NCBI GenBank assembly: GCA_002077065.1
Contig: NAJO01000047.1
Location: forward strand, 1-64,000
DNA: 64,000 nt
Origin: Cryoendolithus antarcticus
Lineage: Eukaryota > Ascomycota > Dothideomycetes > Cladosporiales > Cladosporiaceae
Reading direction: 5' to 3'
The notes beneath the pieces were generated by a model. The model searched no databases and was not told the DNA's origin. It saw only the letters and a program-made list of their open reading frames with translations. The translations under genes and the position numbers were made by a program. Shown in pieces: positions 11,476-23,104 of the stretch (position 1 is the stretch's first letter; the number at the start of each line of letters is the position of its first letter).

Positions 11476-12608
11476 TCAAAACTTGTCCTTGTCCTTCTCC
11501 ACTGCGGCCGCGTGCTTGACAAGCTTGCTCCTATCGATACCCAAATCCTGCGCATCAACAAAGTCATATTCTTTGCTATACGCACCAGCCCAGTCGCTAT
11601 TCGACCCCAAAGCCTTGAACATTAGGCCAAGCTCCTTACCATACGGCCCATAGATTTGCTCGTACTGGTCGAGGCTGACCTGCAAGATCGTCGTGCGACG
11701 GCCGGTGACATCGATGAAAGGCTGCACGTACTCCTGCAGAGTGCCATCCTCGGTCTTCACGAGTACAGCTTTGCCACGGGAGACATCGGGCTTGGCCAGA
11801 ATGGCACCGACGAAGACACCGACGTTGGTCGTGACATCGCCGCCGAAGGGGAGACGGCTGTCGGCGCTGATGGGGAATACGACAGTGTGGGAGCCGTAGC
11901 TTCCAGGCTAGATCGTGCATTAGCAGCCATTCTGGGACCAATCGGCGCCAGCATTGGTGACTCACGATTTCGAATGGCTTCATCATGGGATAAGCGGCAA
12001 AGTTCGAGGAGAACATGCCAATCCAGAGGAACGTTATCTTCCCGGCAATGTCCGGCAGGGTCTCCTTGATGATGTCTGCTGCCTTGTCCTTACTCTGTGG
12101 TTATTATCAGTACAACTTCTGGCATGCATCAATCAGAGGCGTGACTTGCGTCCAAGTGAGGACAGTAGAATCCCTCTCCTCCGAGCTTCAGGCCACCCGG
12201 AAGCGTGTGCAGAACGAGGTGCTCGACACTGGAGACCTTTGCAACGGCCTTAGCGATATTGACAATCTGATTCGTCTCTCGCTCAGCAGCCTGCTCTGGC
12301 GTGCCATCCAATAGGTATTCGAAGATGTTGGTAACACCGAACACCGCATTCGCACCCTGCGACTGTTAGCATTGCTGTCATATATTCACGACCAGAGTGC
12401 TGCTCGCCTCAAAGGCTTTAGCCAAAGACTCAACGTCATCGTAGTTTGCAGACGTGAACTCGGCACCAGCGTCGGGCAGAGCCTTCGCTGAAGCTGAGGA
12501 GACGTTCCTGGTAATGCCGCGCACCTTCCAGCCATCTTTGAGGAGCTGGCGAGCGACAGAGCCGCCGACGTTGCCAGTCGCACCCGCGACGACTGCAAGC
12601 TTGGCCAT
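11476..12608 (-). CDS. NmrA-like NAD(P)-binding regulatory/oxidoreductase protein
   Basis: Proposed exons are complement(11476..11907, 11966..12094, 12150..12356, 12408..12608), 322 aa, a normal length for the family. It starts MAKLAVVAGATGNVGGSVAR, with the GxTGxxGG dinucleotide-binding loop. Then follow FEGANAVFGVTNIFEY, VEHLVLHTLPGG, FLWIGMFSSNFA and MKPFEI. NmrA-type proteins bind NAD(P) without a full SDR catalytic set and often act as redox sensors or regulators. The introns are 51, 55 and 58 bp. The first two begin with GC rather than GT (GAG/GCGAGC and GAC/GCAAGT), and each keeps family continuity. Using a GT donor for the first would leave an improbable 33 bp intron and insert six residues in a conserved stretch. 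No partner can be named. Confidence 0.85.
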
Positions 12609-13310
12609 TGTTATTGTGTTGTGATAGCGAGGTAGATGGGATGCTGGTTGATAGCTGCAGTGACGGAAAGTTGAACCTGATGAAGTGATGGGAGTCATGG
12701 CGGCCTACGTTGCTGGCCAGCATCTTATAGCTTTCGCAGCTGTATTGTCGACTGACAGCTGCCAGCTAAGCGAACCACTTCACGTACTGAGTGCCGTGCT
12801 CGCAGCTCATGTCGACGGTAATGCCATCGCTGTCGGCTCTAGTGAACTACAAAGTCCGCGAGATTCCATTGCTAGTGACGCGATCGATACCAGTCCTCGA
12901 TTACACACCAGACAGCTAGGTGTGAGTCACCGATGAAGCTCCTCGGGCTACGCTCGGCTGGTGGCGCACTGTTGCCTGAGCTGTGGTACAGATAAGTGCT
13001 ATTGTATCAGCCCATGCAAATTGGTAGAAGTAGAACGGCGTTGTGAAGTCGCGACGCGAGCGGCCGCCGCCCGAAAGTCGGCCATTTTCGGATCCGGGAT
13101 GAGGCTGACTAAAACACGATGATTCAGCGGTACGCGTCTTAGCCAGAACACGACGTCCGCTCACTTTCACGACTAGTGTGAACTCGATCAGGTCTATGGT
13201 ACTTCTGGCAGAGGATACCGGCTCACCTGATCTTCGGGTGTTACTGCATTACGCCACTGCTGACATTGCGTTGATCGAATCGTGAAATCCATCGACCTCT
13301 GGCAGACGAG
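12609..13310. other. Intergenic spacer between divergent genes
   Basis: The spacer separates the NmrA-like gene (minus) from the small gene at 13311 (plus). No convincing frame, RNA gene or repeat was found. An in-frame TGA at 13272 precedes the 13311 ATG. Confidence 0.45.
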
Positions 13311-14014
13311 ATGTTTCAACAACACCTCTTCAGCGCTGTACCTGATCTCGAATCGCTGCCACAAGTCAGCAATGAGCAGCAAAAGCTTTCTTTCGTTCTA
13401 GCCAATATCGATGCTGAGCGCAACAGGTTCCGGTCGGTTGTAGCGCCACTTCCACCGTTGATTCATGGCTGACGCTTGATAGGGCTCGCACAATAGCAGC
13501 CTCCAAAGATGATATCGCAGCTTATCGTGCCCGGCACCGCAACGTACCCAGCAATGAGGCGTCTGTAAGTCCCGCATCGCCTGTCTCAATCGCTACCGAC
13601 TCTGCCCTGGCACGTATGCTCGCGAGTCTGAACTCGTCTACACGCTCGCCTATCCAGCAGTCTCCCGCTCAGATGACCACAAACCCACGTCCTGGTACCA
13701 ATGCGGTGCCGCAAGCTTCAACGCCGTATGAGGTGAAGATTGCACTTCGCACCATGCACGAGCTCAAACGTTACGATGATGTGTGGGCACCGCAACGAGA
13801 CGCTTTAAGGGCTAGCATTTCGGCTGCGGCAGCAACGAAAGGTGTAAAAGGGATCGGCGAGACGAATGGAGGCGCCGCTACCGACCCACCACCCGATCTG
13901 AGGAGGCAGTCGATTGGGGGAGCAGCACTTTGGAATGAAAATGCGCGGGTAACGGCTGCTGGCGTGAGTGGCGGAGGGGACATTGATCGGGATCGTGACC
14001 CTCGACGGCGATGA
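13311..14014 (+). CDS. Small protein of unknown function
   Basis: I do not recognise this gene. Proposed exons are 13311..13426 and 13483..14014, 215 aa. The 56 bp intron ends GCTGACGCTTGATAG and has a weak donor (GTTCCG). The join gives one smooth reading from MFQQHLFSAVPDLESLPQ through ANIDAERN into ARTIAASKDDIAAYRARHR. A central Ser/Pro/Gln-rich stretch is followed by a predicted helix (PYEVKIALRTMHELKRYDDVW) and a Gly-rich, Arg/Asp-rich tail. No signal peptide or membrane segment is visible. A TGA at 13272 in the same frame supports the start. It could be a subunit of a small complex, but nothing in the sequence proves this. A longer 5' exon is possible. Confidence 0.5.
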
Positions 14015-14492
14015 GGCCACCCGCTTCGTCGCTCCGATACAGATTCTGCATTGTTCTGAAGAGTTTCAGCTGCTCCAACGAAGTCTGGTCTTGCAAGCCC
14101 ACCGCCATTGAGGTCCTTCCATGACTTGATACAGCGATAATGAAATCAGAAGTATTGATGTGCTAGAAGTGAGCAATGATCTCTGCGAAATGCGATTGAT
14201 GTCAAGCTGCAAGAATTCAATCCTGCTGTGGTCACTCGCCACGCCATGTTGTTCCATGTATCGATGACTTGCTCGCGACGCGTCGCAGCATATGTAAGAG
14301 GCGCGATGTCCGAGCTTCCGAACGAAAGCCGGGCACCATGTCAAGTGTGGCAGCGTCTGAAGTCAATATCACAAGGTATGCCAGGCCCAACACGAAAAAT
14401 GCCCCATGACCATGCAAGCACAGACGCAAGTCCCTCAAGTGCTTGACTCGCCTTCTGTGTGATCACAATGCCGGCGATCATCCTCTCCAAAT
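14015..14492. other. Intergenic spacer, no gene seen
   Basis: 478 bp upstream of the Hook gene. I see no coding pattern beyond short chance frames; the promoter of the Hook gene is expected here. Confidence 0.45.
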
Positions 14493-16325
14493 ATGGACAA
14501 CCATGATCCTCTTCACGAGGCCCTCCTCCAATGGATATCGTCCTTCTCTCCGTCCGCCCCTGCTCAATCGCTAGCAGATCTGTCCACTGGTGTAGTTCTC
14601 TGGCAGATCCTTCTCGCTATCGACCCGGACTACTTCAGGAACTCGCTTCCCGAACCTGATCTTAGTGCTCGTGACGACTGGATTGGAAAGTGGCAGAACC
14701 TCAGGCACATCGAGAAGCAGCTGAGTCTTTACTATCGCGATGTTTGCAATGGCGAAGCGATCTCCGCGGCAAATTCGCCAGACCTCAAGTCAATTGCGGC
14801 GAAAGCCGATGCCAGGGAGACTGGGAAGCTGGTGATGATGATCATTAGAGCGGGCATGGCCAGTCCTGCTGCGAACCAGGCGATGGGGCGGAGACTAATG
14901 GGGCTAGGGAGAGAGAAAGCCATGATCGTTGCAGGCGAGCTGAGGGCGATGCAGGAAGCTGAGGAAGAGGAACAGCCAGACGAGAGCGAGCCGGCTAGCA
15001 GAGATGAGAGCGCGTATGCTTCGGAGACGGAGATTGCGCACGAGAAGCAAAACGGGTGGAAGAGCAGCACTGGGTTAGGCGCGTTCAGTGATCCGCTGCT
15101 TGAGAAGGAAGAGGAGCTGTTGAAAGCGCAGGCCATGATCGACCGGCTGGAGGGCAGCTATGCGGCAGCACAGAGGCAGGTCATGGAATTGCGAGCGGAG
15201 CAGGGCAAATTGCAGGAGGCTTTCGACACGTACAGGAACGAGATCGATGCGAAGGGACGAAAGGGAGGAGGTGACGAGATGGTCAAGAAGTTGCAGCGGC
15301 AGACGGAGAGCGATAAGTCATATATCGGAGACCTGGAGGTACGGTTGCAGACTTCGCAAGGTGCTGTCGAGAGGCTGGAGCGTCAGACACAGAAGCAAAA
15401 GGACGATGGTGAGGCGAATCAGACTTTGCGAGATGAGCTACAGTTACTGCGTTCGGAGAATGAGGACCTTGTGCAAAAGCTCAAAGCCAACGAGAATCTT
15501 AAGAAGAAGATACAGGCTTTGCAGGAGCAGGAGAGGCTGAATGTCACTCTACGGGAAGAAATGAAGCTGAAGGACGACAAGCTAGAAGAGCTCGATCGAC
15601 TCAAGTCTGTTCAAGCCAATCTGGAGAAGGAGATCATCGAGAAGCGTGGCTTGATCCGCAATCAGGAGTATCAAATTACGGAGCTCACGACTACTCGAAA
15701 GCACGCCGAGCATGATTCGCGGGTACTGGCACAGAAGCTGGAGGCTGCTCGCGAGCGACACGGCCAAGACCACGAAGCACTTGAAGGACTGCGACGGAAG
15801 CTGCAGGATCTCGAAGCTGGCGAAGCTGGCGCTGGCGCGAAGACAGATGTGGATCATGAGATTGCAATCATCGATGCTGCATCGAAGGACCGGTCGTCTG
15901 CAATTGCCTCAGACGAAAGCAAGCATATGATCGAGAAGCTTGCGATGCTTGAGAAACAACTCGAAGCAGCCGATGCGCGTCTGAAACAAGCTGCAGAACG
16001 CGGCGAAGCTCACGATACGGTCAACCGAGATCTCGAAGCTAGCGAAGCTGAGTGTGAGCGACTACGCACCCTCACGCAGGAGCAAGAGGTCAAGGTCACG
16101 GAGCTTCGTAAGCAGCTTGACGTTGCTGCGAAGGCGCCACCTCCTGCTGCTGCACCTGAGCTGGCCTCGTTGCAGCGTGAGAACAGGCTTATGACTTCCG
16201 CGTGGCACGATCTGTCGTCACGACTGCAGAGCAATGGCGTATCACTGGCAAGGAAGAGACAGGAGCCGAAGAGTTGGATTGGGAAGCAGAGGGCGCTGGT
16301 CGGCCCTGGTGTTGGTACCGTATGA
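14493..16325 (+). CDS. hookA: Hook-family dynein adaptor protein
   Basis: A single-exon protein of 610 aa. Residues 1-150 form the Hook domain (calponin-homology-like), with LLQWISSF, DLSTGVVLWQILLAIDPDYF and WQNLRHIEKQL. Residues about 195-580 are almost continuous heptad-rich coiled coil, full of Glu, Lys and Leu. The C-terminus reads ENRLMTSAWHDLSSRLQSN and SWIGKQRA, a block conserved in filamentous-fungal Hook proteins. Hook links early endosomes (through FTS and FHIP) to dynein-dynactin for minus-end movement on microtubules; this is established for Aspergillus HookA and Ustilago Hok1. Nothing in the sequence is broken. Confidence 0.9.
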   Translation: MDNHDPLHEALLQWISSFSPSAPAQSLADLSTGVVLWQILLAIDPDYFRNSLPEPDLSARDDWIGKWQNLRHIEKQLSLYYRDVCNGEAISAANSPDLKSIAAKADARETGKLVMMIIRAGMASPAANQAMGRRLMGLGREKAMIVAGELRAMQEAEEEEQPDESEPASRDESAYASETEIAHEKQNGWKSSTGLGAFSDPLLEKEEELLKAQAMIDRLEGSYAAAQRQVMELRAEQGKLQEAFDTYRNEIDAKGRKGGGDEMVKKLQRQTESDKSYIGDLEVRLQTSQGAVERLERQTQKQKDDGEANQTLRDELQLLRSENEDLVQKLKANENLKKKIQALQEQERLNVTLREEMKLKDDKLEELDRLKSVQANLEKEIIEKRGLIRNQEYQITELTTTRKHAEHDSRVLAQKLEAARERHGQDHEALEGLRRKLQDLEAGEAGAGAKTDVDHEIAIIDAASKDRSSAIASDESKHMIEKLAMLEKQLEAADARLKQAAERGEAHDTVNRDLEASEAECERLRTLTQEQEVKVTELRKQLDVAAKAPPPAAAPELASLQRENRLMTSAWHDLSSRLQSNGVSLARKRQEPKSWIGKQRALVGPGVGTV

Positions 16326-16900
16326 GACTCTGTTGAATTTGGAGTTGCTCTGAACTTGCGCTGACCTCTTTCTAGCAGAGATGAGCGATTTGGCCAGGAC
16401 TCTACTGCACATACCAGCGACAGCATGGCATGACTACAGCGATATACACCGTTCTGCATAGCGATGCATCTGCTGGAATCGAAAACTTCACCTACCTCCT
16501 CCCATTTATTCTGTTGCTGCCAGGTGGTACCTGTATCCAACCCCTGACTATTAAGTGAACGCGGAGAGTACTTGGTAAGTGAGGTGTGGTCCGCACCTTC
16601 CCTCACAACACCACGCTTCGCACTTGCCAAATACTAGTGAATCAATCTCCCGGTGATGGCGTGGCGCGTCGTGGCCTTCCTTCCTCAACACAGCGCCCCC
16701 GCTTGACCTCACACCGCTCCCTTTATCACTTCACCCAGCAAAATCCTCTTCCTCGACCATCTTCCACACTCCTTACTGCTTTGCACACACACCATCTACT
16801 GTCACCTGCCGGCATCTTACATCGCGCTACACTACTCAGCGCGATACGCAACATCACCTCACCCTCCTCGCCACGACGCGGATATCGACAAACGGCGGAA
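16326..16900. other. Spacer, probably long 5' leader of the PUF gene
   Basis: This 575 bp holds the Hook 3' UTR and then a C/T/A-rich stretch from about 16590 to 16900 that is open in the PUF frame from ATG 16586. Its translation is Ser/Thr/His/Pro-rich and has no family character, so I read it as an untranslated leader or promoter rather than a real N-terminus. Confidence 0.5.
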
Positions 16901-19209
16901 ATGAGTGAACCATCAAAGCAGTTGACGCGCTCCGCCAACGTGCATCAGGACTACGACCTCGGCAACATGTTCCAGGTAGGCATGCATCACTCCCTCCTCG
17001 TGCATGACGGCAGCGGGAATGGCGGCGGCAGCGGCAGCAATGGCATTGGCATCGATTACAGTTCCGTACAACTTGCGCTGACAGCGGTCGCGAAGTCGGC
17101 GATGGGGCGCCATAAGAGCGCACTCCCGGTCTCACTCACCACATCAGCGTTCACCGACCAGGCGCCACGTGGGCCCCCGAAGGTAAATCCTCCAACACGC
17201 GCTTCTAGCCACTCATTACTCACTTGCTCGCAGAAGCCCAAGATCAATGAGGATGATGTCCTCAGCGTCTTGATGGCGAAGCTCAACGAGCAGCAGTATC
17301 GCCAGCCCAGCGTCAATAAGTCAGGCGCTGGCTCCGCCGATGACGACGATGACAATTCCTCTATCATCACCAATCCGTACGCGGCGAGCACTCCGCCTGC
17401 TGATGGCACGACCGACTCTAACAGCGCGTCGGACGCCAACGAGGTCGAGCGCCTGAAGAAGCAGCTGGAGTTTGCGAATCAGCGTATGGCGCAGATGGAC
17501 ATCGAGCTCAATCAGACCCGTCTTGCGCATCACACTGTCGAGCAGGTGATTAGCTCGCCGTATCCCGCTCCTCAGAACATCCAGTACAACCCATTCGGTG
17601 GGCCGCTTCCCGCCTACAACGGAGCAGTCACCAGGCAGACCACTTCGTTCGACTATGGCGGGCCGCCTCAGTCGCTCGGACCAGCCGCTATGTCGCACAA
17701 TGGGTTGATGCCTGCGCCAGCTTTTCATCATAATGTGAAGTGAGTGAATCCCTTGAGAGATCAATGCCATGGAATTGAAGCTGACCAACTACTAGTGATT
17801 CAAGTCATGCGCGTCCAGGTCCAGGCTTCAACGGTGGTCGTGCTGGGCGTTACAATGGGTTCGCGCCGCCAATGGCACCGCCAACTATGACCCAGAGCTT
17901 CCCGCCCTACCCTCACATGCCAGTCATGCAGGCTCCCATCGGCACCAGGCTGTCTCCCACTGCATCCAGCTTCGCATCCTCGTGGAACACGACTCCAGCG
18001 CCCACCGAGACGATGAGCTACATGAGCACCGTCGAGCCACTTAACTATCGTCGCCTGCTCGAGCGCGATGCGACTTGCAACTGGCGCTTCATCGTGGACA
18101 AGATCGTATGCAGTAACGACCAGCAAGCTTCGATCTTCCTCCAGCAGAAGCTCAAGCTCGCGCCGGAGGAGCAGAAGTACGGCTTCATCCAGGCCATCAT
18201 CGACCAGGCATACGCTCTCATGATCAATCGCTTCGGCAACTTCCTTGTTCAGCGCTGCTTCGAGCACGGGACCCCTGAGCAGATCGTCGGCATCGCGAAC
18301 GCCATCCGCGGTAACACTCTTGCTCTGAGCATGGATGCCTTTGGCTGCCACGTCGTGCAAAAGGCGTTCGACTGTGTGCCTGAGGAATACAAGACGATTA
18401 TGGTACACGAGCTGCTTCGTCGCATCCCGGAGACAGTCATTCACCGCTACGCTTGCCACGTCTGGCAGAAGCTGTTCGAGCTCCGCTGGAACGGCTCACC
18501 TCCTCAGATCATGAAGTCCGTCAATGAGGCTTTGCGCGGGATGTGGCACGAGGTCGCTCTTGGCGAGACTGGCAGTCTGGTCGTCCAGAACATCTTCGAG
18601 AACTGCCTCGAGGAGGACAAGCGTCCATGCGTCAACGAGGTCCTGACTAGCATCGACGTCGTCGCGCATGGCCAGTTCGGCAACTGGTGCGTCCAACACA
18701 TCTGCGAGCACGGCTCTGTGCCTGATCGTACTCGCGCTGTCGATCACGTCATCCATTACGCCGCAGAGTACAGCATGGACCAGTTCGCCTCCAAGGTCAT
18801 CGAGAAGTGCCTTAAAATCGGTGGCACCGACTTCCTCGACCGCTACCTCAACCGAGTGTGCGAGTCTCGCGTGGATCGTCCTCGCATGCCTCTCATCGAC
18901 ATCGCCGGCGACCAATTTGGCAACTACCTCGTCCAGTACATCCTTGTCCATGGAGAGCCCATGCGTAAGGAGGTTGTCGCTGCTCACATTCGCAAGCATA
19001 TGGTTTCGCTGCGTGGCTCGAAGTACGGCTCCCGCGTGGCCATTCTCTGCTCCGATCCAGCTTACGCTACTCGTCCCGGCGTTCCTGCTGCCTTCTCTCG
19101 CGTTCCCGGCCGCCCCATGGATCCCGTCTACGACATCACCAACCGCTCTTACAATAACAATCGCGGCTACGTCGGCATGGGTCATCCTCAGTATGGCGGC
19201 TACCGTTAG
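16901..19209 (+). CDS. Pumilio/PUF-family RNA-binding protein
   Basis: Proposed exons are 16901..17182, 17234..17739 and 17796..19209, 733 aa. The C-terminal half is a Pumilio homology domain. Repeat cores are readable in order: NWRFIVDKIV, NRFGNFLVQRCFE, DAFGCHVVQKAFD, HRYACHVWQKLFE, GETGSLVVQNIFE, GQFGNWCVQHICE, DQFASKVIEKCLK and DQFGNYLVQYILV, giving about eight repeats. PUF proteins bind 3' UTR elements and repress or localise mRNAs in the cytoplasm. The N-terminal half is low-complexity with a short coiled coil (VERLKKQLEFANQRMAQMD). The 51 bp intron at 17183-17233 (GTAAAT..CGCAG) keeps the frame and is inferred from splice signals. The 56 bp intron at 17740-17795 is required. The start is uncertain: 16586 is also in frame. 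The specific paralogue (Puf1-5 type) is not resolved. Confidence 0.9.
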
Positions 19210-20003
19210 ACCATCTAGTCACTACCTTCGCTCGCTCGCTCGCTCGTATCTGAGCAACATCATCTGAGCGTCAGTTATATTCGCATGCTTGCACTTACAT
19301 CACTCGTATGCTGGTCGAAGATCTACTTGGCGCCACCAGGTAGCAGAGACCAAATCTGAAGAAGCTCAACCACTCTCTACACCACGAGCCAGCTGGAGCG
19401 CTGTCATCAAGGCAATCCTCTTGCCGATTGGATTGGATGGGATGGGCAATGCTGCTGGCAAGCTCTTACTTGACAATATGGTACAATCCCTTGGCTGCGC
19501 TTTTCTGCTGCCATCACAACATCTGCTACGTTCTTTTTGGTGCTAATTTCGTTGGAGGGAGGGAGAAGAGATTGTATGATATTGAGCAGGGGATATGAGA
19601 TGGAGATGGGGATGATCTTCGACGAGCGAGGCGGACTGGAGCGGTGGCTGTAATAGTAGGCGATACTCGAAGCATCTCATTGACCGCGTCTCAAACTTCT
19701 CATCTCGTGGTTACCATGATGGCATAGTGACCTCGATTTTATGGTCGACCATTAAGGAAACCACGTTGTCGCTGCCCACATGGCAATGCCACCTGCCCTG
19801 TCCGGCCCCTGCCGCTGCGTGTGGAACGTCACTTTCTTGCCAACACACAGCCAGCCAATCCAAACCTTCCCTCTCCCACCTCACCTCTCGCCAAACCCCT
19901 GCACCCGTCCAGCCCGCCCACGAGACCTCGAATTACGCGGGTAACGTGCGGAACGTCATTGTGTACTTTGTCTCTAGCTGTATTTGTACCCTGCGTCGAA
20001 ATC
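19210..20003. other. Intergenic spacer between PUF and SEY1 genes
   Basis: 794 bp with PUF 3' UTR and SEY1 promoter/leader. A frame runs upstream of the SEY1 start from 19821, but its translation is Pro/Ser/Thr-rich and not conserved in character, so it is treated as leader. No RNA gene was seen. Confidence 0.5.
19229..19246. repeat. (CTCG)n microsatellite in the PUF 3' UTR
   Basis: Four perfect CTCG units (19231-19246) plus a partial unit lie 20 bp after the PUF stop codon. Confidence 0.85.
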
Positions 20004-22660
20004 ATGGCCACCCTCACCCCCAACGGCACCTCCAGCCGCCTGACTAACTCCACAGCTCGCCACCCCACCGCCCCGACGATCATGACCATGAACGGGCATT
20101 TTGGCGCTGTGGGCGAGAAGCCCACGGCCGAGCACTTCGAGCATGGGATACAGATTATCGACCAGGAGAAAGTGTTTAATGAGAATTTGCCAGCGTACTT
20201 GCAGAGTCAGAAAGTGCTTCGGGCGGGGTTTAACTACCATCTCATTTCTGTGTTTGGGAGTCAGAGTACAGGGAAGAGCACGCTGCTGAATTACCTTTTT
20301 GGCACAGAGTTTGGGGTCATGAGTGAGGCGGATCGGAGGCAGACGACTAAGGGGATTTGGATGAGTCGGAATAAGAAGGAGGATGCGACTGCGCCGAAGG
20401 AGCAGAGGATGGCGGAGAATATTCTGGTTATGGATGTGGAAGGTACGGATGGGAGGGAGAGAGGGGAGGATCAGGATTTCGAGCGGAAGAGTGCGCTGTT
20501 TGCGTTGGCGACGAGCGAGGTGTTGATTGTGAATATTTGGGAGCATCAAGTCGGGTTGTACCAGGGCGCGAATATGGGGTTGCTGAAGACGGTGTTTGAG
20601 GTGAACTTGCAGGTTTTCTTGAAGGATGCGAAGAGCGTGCCGAGGACGCTGCTGTTCTTCGTCATCCGGGATCACTTGGGCACGACGCCACTGGCGAATC
20701 TGAAGGCTACGCTTTCGCAGGATCTGGCGAGGATATGGAGTACACTGAGCAAACCGCCGGGCATGGAGAAGAGCCAGATTGGGGATTACTTCGACTTTGC
20801 ATTTGTGGCACTTCCACACAAGATCTTGCAGCCGGAGAAGTTCGAGCAGGAGGTGCGGAGGCTGGGCACGAGATTCAGGGAAGGGTATAAAGATCCGAAG
20901 GGGGATGGGTTGACTGATGATCGGGATGAGGCTATTCTGCTGCCGGCTTATCATCGTCGGATTCCGGCTGATGGGTTCCCGATTTATGCGAAGGGGGTGT
21001 GGGAGACGATTGATAGCAACAAGGATTTGGATTTGCCGACGCAGCAAGAATTGCTGGCGCAGTTTCGATGCGATGAGATTGCGAAGGAGGTGCTTGTGGC
21101 ATTTGATGCTGTTGTGTTGCCTTTGGAGGAGAGGCAAGCGGAGGGTGTGGCGAGTGGGAAGCCGAGTATCCTTGCTGCGCTGGGTGTCGCGATCACTGGT
21201 GCAAGGAAAGCTGTGCTGGCGAACTTCGAGGTCGAGGCGAGCAGGTATCACAAGGGTGTCTTCAAGACGAAGCAAGCTGAGCTCGCAAGCAAAGTGGACG
21301 GCCGACTGAAGACGCTGTTCAATGGCCAACTGACGGCAGCACACAAAGCTGGCCTACACGACTTCAGCGAGGGCGTCTCGAGCGCCGTCAAAGCCGGCCA
21401 GAAGCGGTCGAACGGCTACGACTTCCATACCATTGTGCAGAACGAGAAGACGAAAGCTCTTAAGGCATACGAGACCCATGCACACACCTCACTTGTTGAG
21501 GGTGCGCCCTGGAGTAACTACCAATCGCAGTTGAACCTCTTCCGCACAGAAGTCGACGAAGCCAGCGCTCGTCTTAGGAAGGAGGAGATGCGCCGACTTG
21601 CCACAAGGTCAGAACGATGGGTAAAGGCTAAGCTGGCTGAGTCTGTGGGTCTGGAGTTCAACAAGCTGGGCTCTGGACGCGGTGGCTCTGGCGCGCCTGC
21701 AGAGGGTGAGAAACCGGCTACAGAGAAGGATCTCTGGGATAGAATATGGAATGTCTTCACCGAGACCGTCTCCCACGCCGAAACACGCTTCACCATCCGC
21801 GCCCGCAGCTTTGATGCTAGTCCCGAGGAAGTCGAAGTTGGGCTCTGGCGGTTACGGAGGAAGTCCTGGAGTGCATTGCGGGACAAGATCGAAGAGGAGA
21901 TGATGGAAGGCAACTTACTTCTGAAGCTCCGGGAGAACTTCGAAGACAAGTTCCGCTACGACGAAGATGGTGTCCCACGTCTCTGGCGGCCCACGGACGA
22001 CATCGAGAGCATGTACACCCGCGCCCGCGAATCAACGCTCGAGCTGATCCCGCTCCTCGCGCGCTTCAAGCTCAGCACGACCACCGCCCCTCCACCCCTT
22101 GACGCCTGGATCGGCGAAGCACCTGCTGGCGTAACAGCAGCTGACGAAGAGGATCTCCATCCCATCGGCGGCGTTGACGAAGACGAAGGCAAGACGTTGG
22201 AAGAGGAGATGACGGTGCTTAGTGAGGCTAAGCGAGCGGATCTGGCTACGCGGTTCAAGAAGACCGCTGATGGGGTGTATGTTGAGGCTAAGCGGAGTGC
22301 GATCGGAGGAATGACGCAAGTGCCGCTGTACTTTTATGGGTTGTTGCTTGCACTGGGGTGGAATGAGATTGTGGCTGGTATGTTTGACATGCTGCACTTG
22401 GTGAGGGGAAGGGACAATGCTAATTATGTGATGCAGTGCTCCGGAACCCGGTCTACTTCATCTTCCTCATCCTGGCCGCTGTTGGAGCTTACGTGACGTA
22501 CACGCTCAACCTCTGGGGTCCCATTCTGCGAATGACAAATGCAGCGAGCTCGCAGGGCCTGGAGATCTTCCGGGAGAAGTTGAGGGAGTTCCTCGAGAGT
22601 AGCGACACGGGACGGCAGGCTATTGGTATGTCGCAGAAGGCGGGATACAGGTATTCATGA
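20004..22660 (+). CDS. SEY1: Sey1/RHD3 (atlastin-like) ER membrane-fusion GTPase
   Basis: Exons are 20004..22377 and 22437..22660, 865 aa, as expected for fungal Sey1. The dynamin-like G domain shows P-loop GSQSTGKST, switch [22 protein letters not shown] and FVIRDH (G4). A long helical bundle follows. The C-terminus has the two-pass hairpin, split by the 59 bp intron (GTATGT..GCTAAT..GCAG): [19 protein letters not shown] joins [20 protein letters not shown]. An amphipathic tail ends AGYRYS. Sey1 tethers and fuses ER tubules using GTP. ATG at 20004 is chosen because the family begins shortly before the [18 protein letters not shown] motif. Confidence 0.95.
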
Positions 22661-23104
22661 TCGACTGCGGGTTGCATTTGGGACGATACTGATGGTCGTA
22701 CAGCATGGATACACTGCATAGCAACGGCACGACCCAAACGAACGCCACCAAGGTTGACGATGATGTTGATGAGATATGATGTTACATCGGGATGGCAGAC
22801 TTGTAGGCGAGTGTACATTTCTACAAGCCCTTGTGTACCACACCCGACCTAGTCCCTTCCTGTTCAACTTGTGCTATATGTTCAATGCAACCCAAGCGTG
22901 GGCTACACTGCTGCTTGCAGTGACTGACGATCACAGGAGTGAGCTTGCCGCGCGGAGATGCCGTGGAGATGAACTCGTGCCTTCTCAACAAGTGCTGCGC
23001 GACGCGTCTCCGCTCTTGCCCTTCGACACAACCTCAAACAAAGACCTCCGCTACGTTTTCTCACTTCCATCCCAATCGCCAACCTACACTCTCTCACCGA
23101 GGCC
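22661..23104. other. Intergenic spacer, no gene seen
   Basis: 444 bp downstream of SEY1. No coding pattern recognised. Confidence 0.4.

Noticed and set aside
12357..12389. 33 bp GT-AG intron in the NmrA-like gene
   Set aside because: Too short for spliceosomal removal, and it leaves six extra residues in a conserved block; the 51 bp GC-AG intron fits better.
16586..16900. N-terminal extension of the PUF protein from ATG 16586
   Set aside because: The translation is low-complexity C/T-rich leader; ATG 16901 (MSEPSKQL) is a better start, though the extension cannot be fully excluded.
19974..21344. Minus-strand frame of 456 codons opposite SEY1
   Set aside because: Arg/Leu/His-rich translation caused by codon bias of SEY1 on the other strand.
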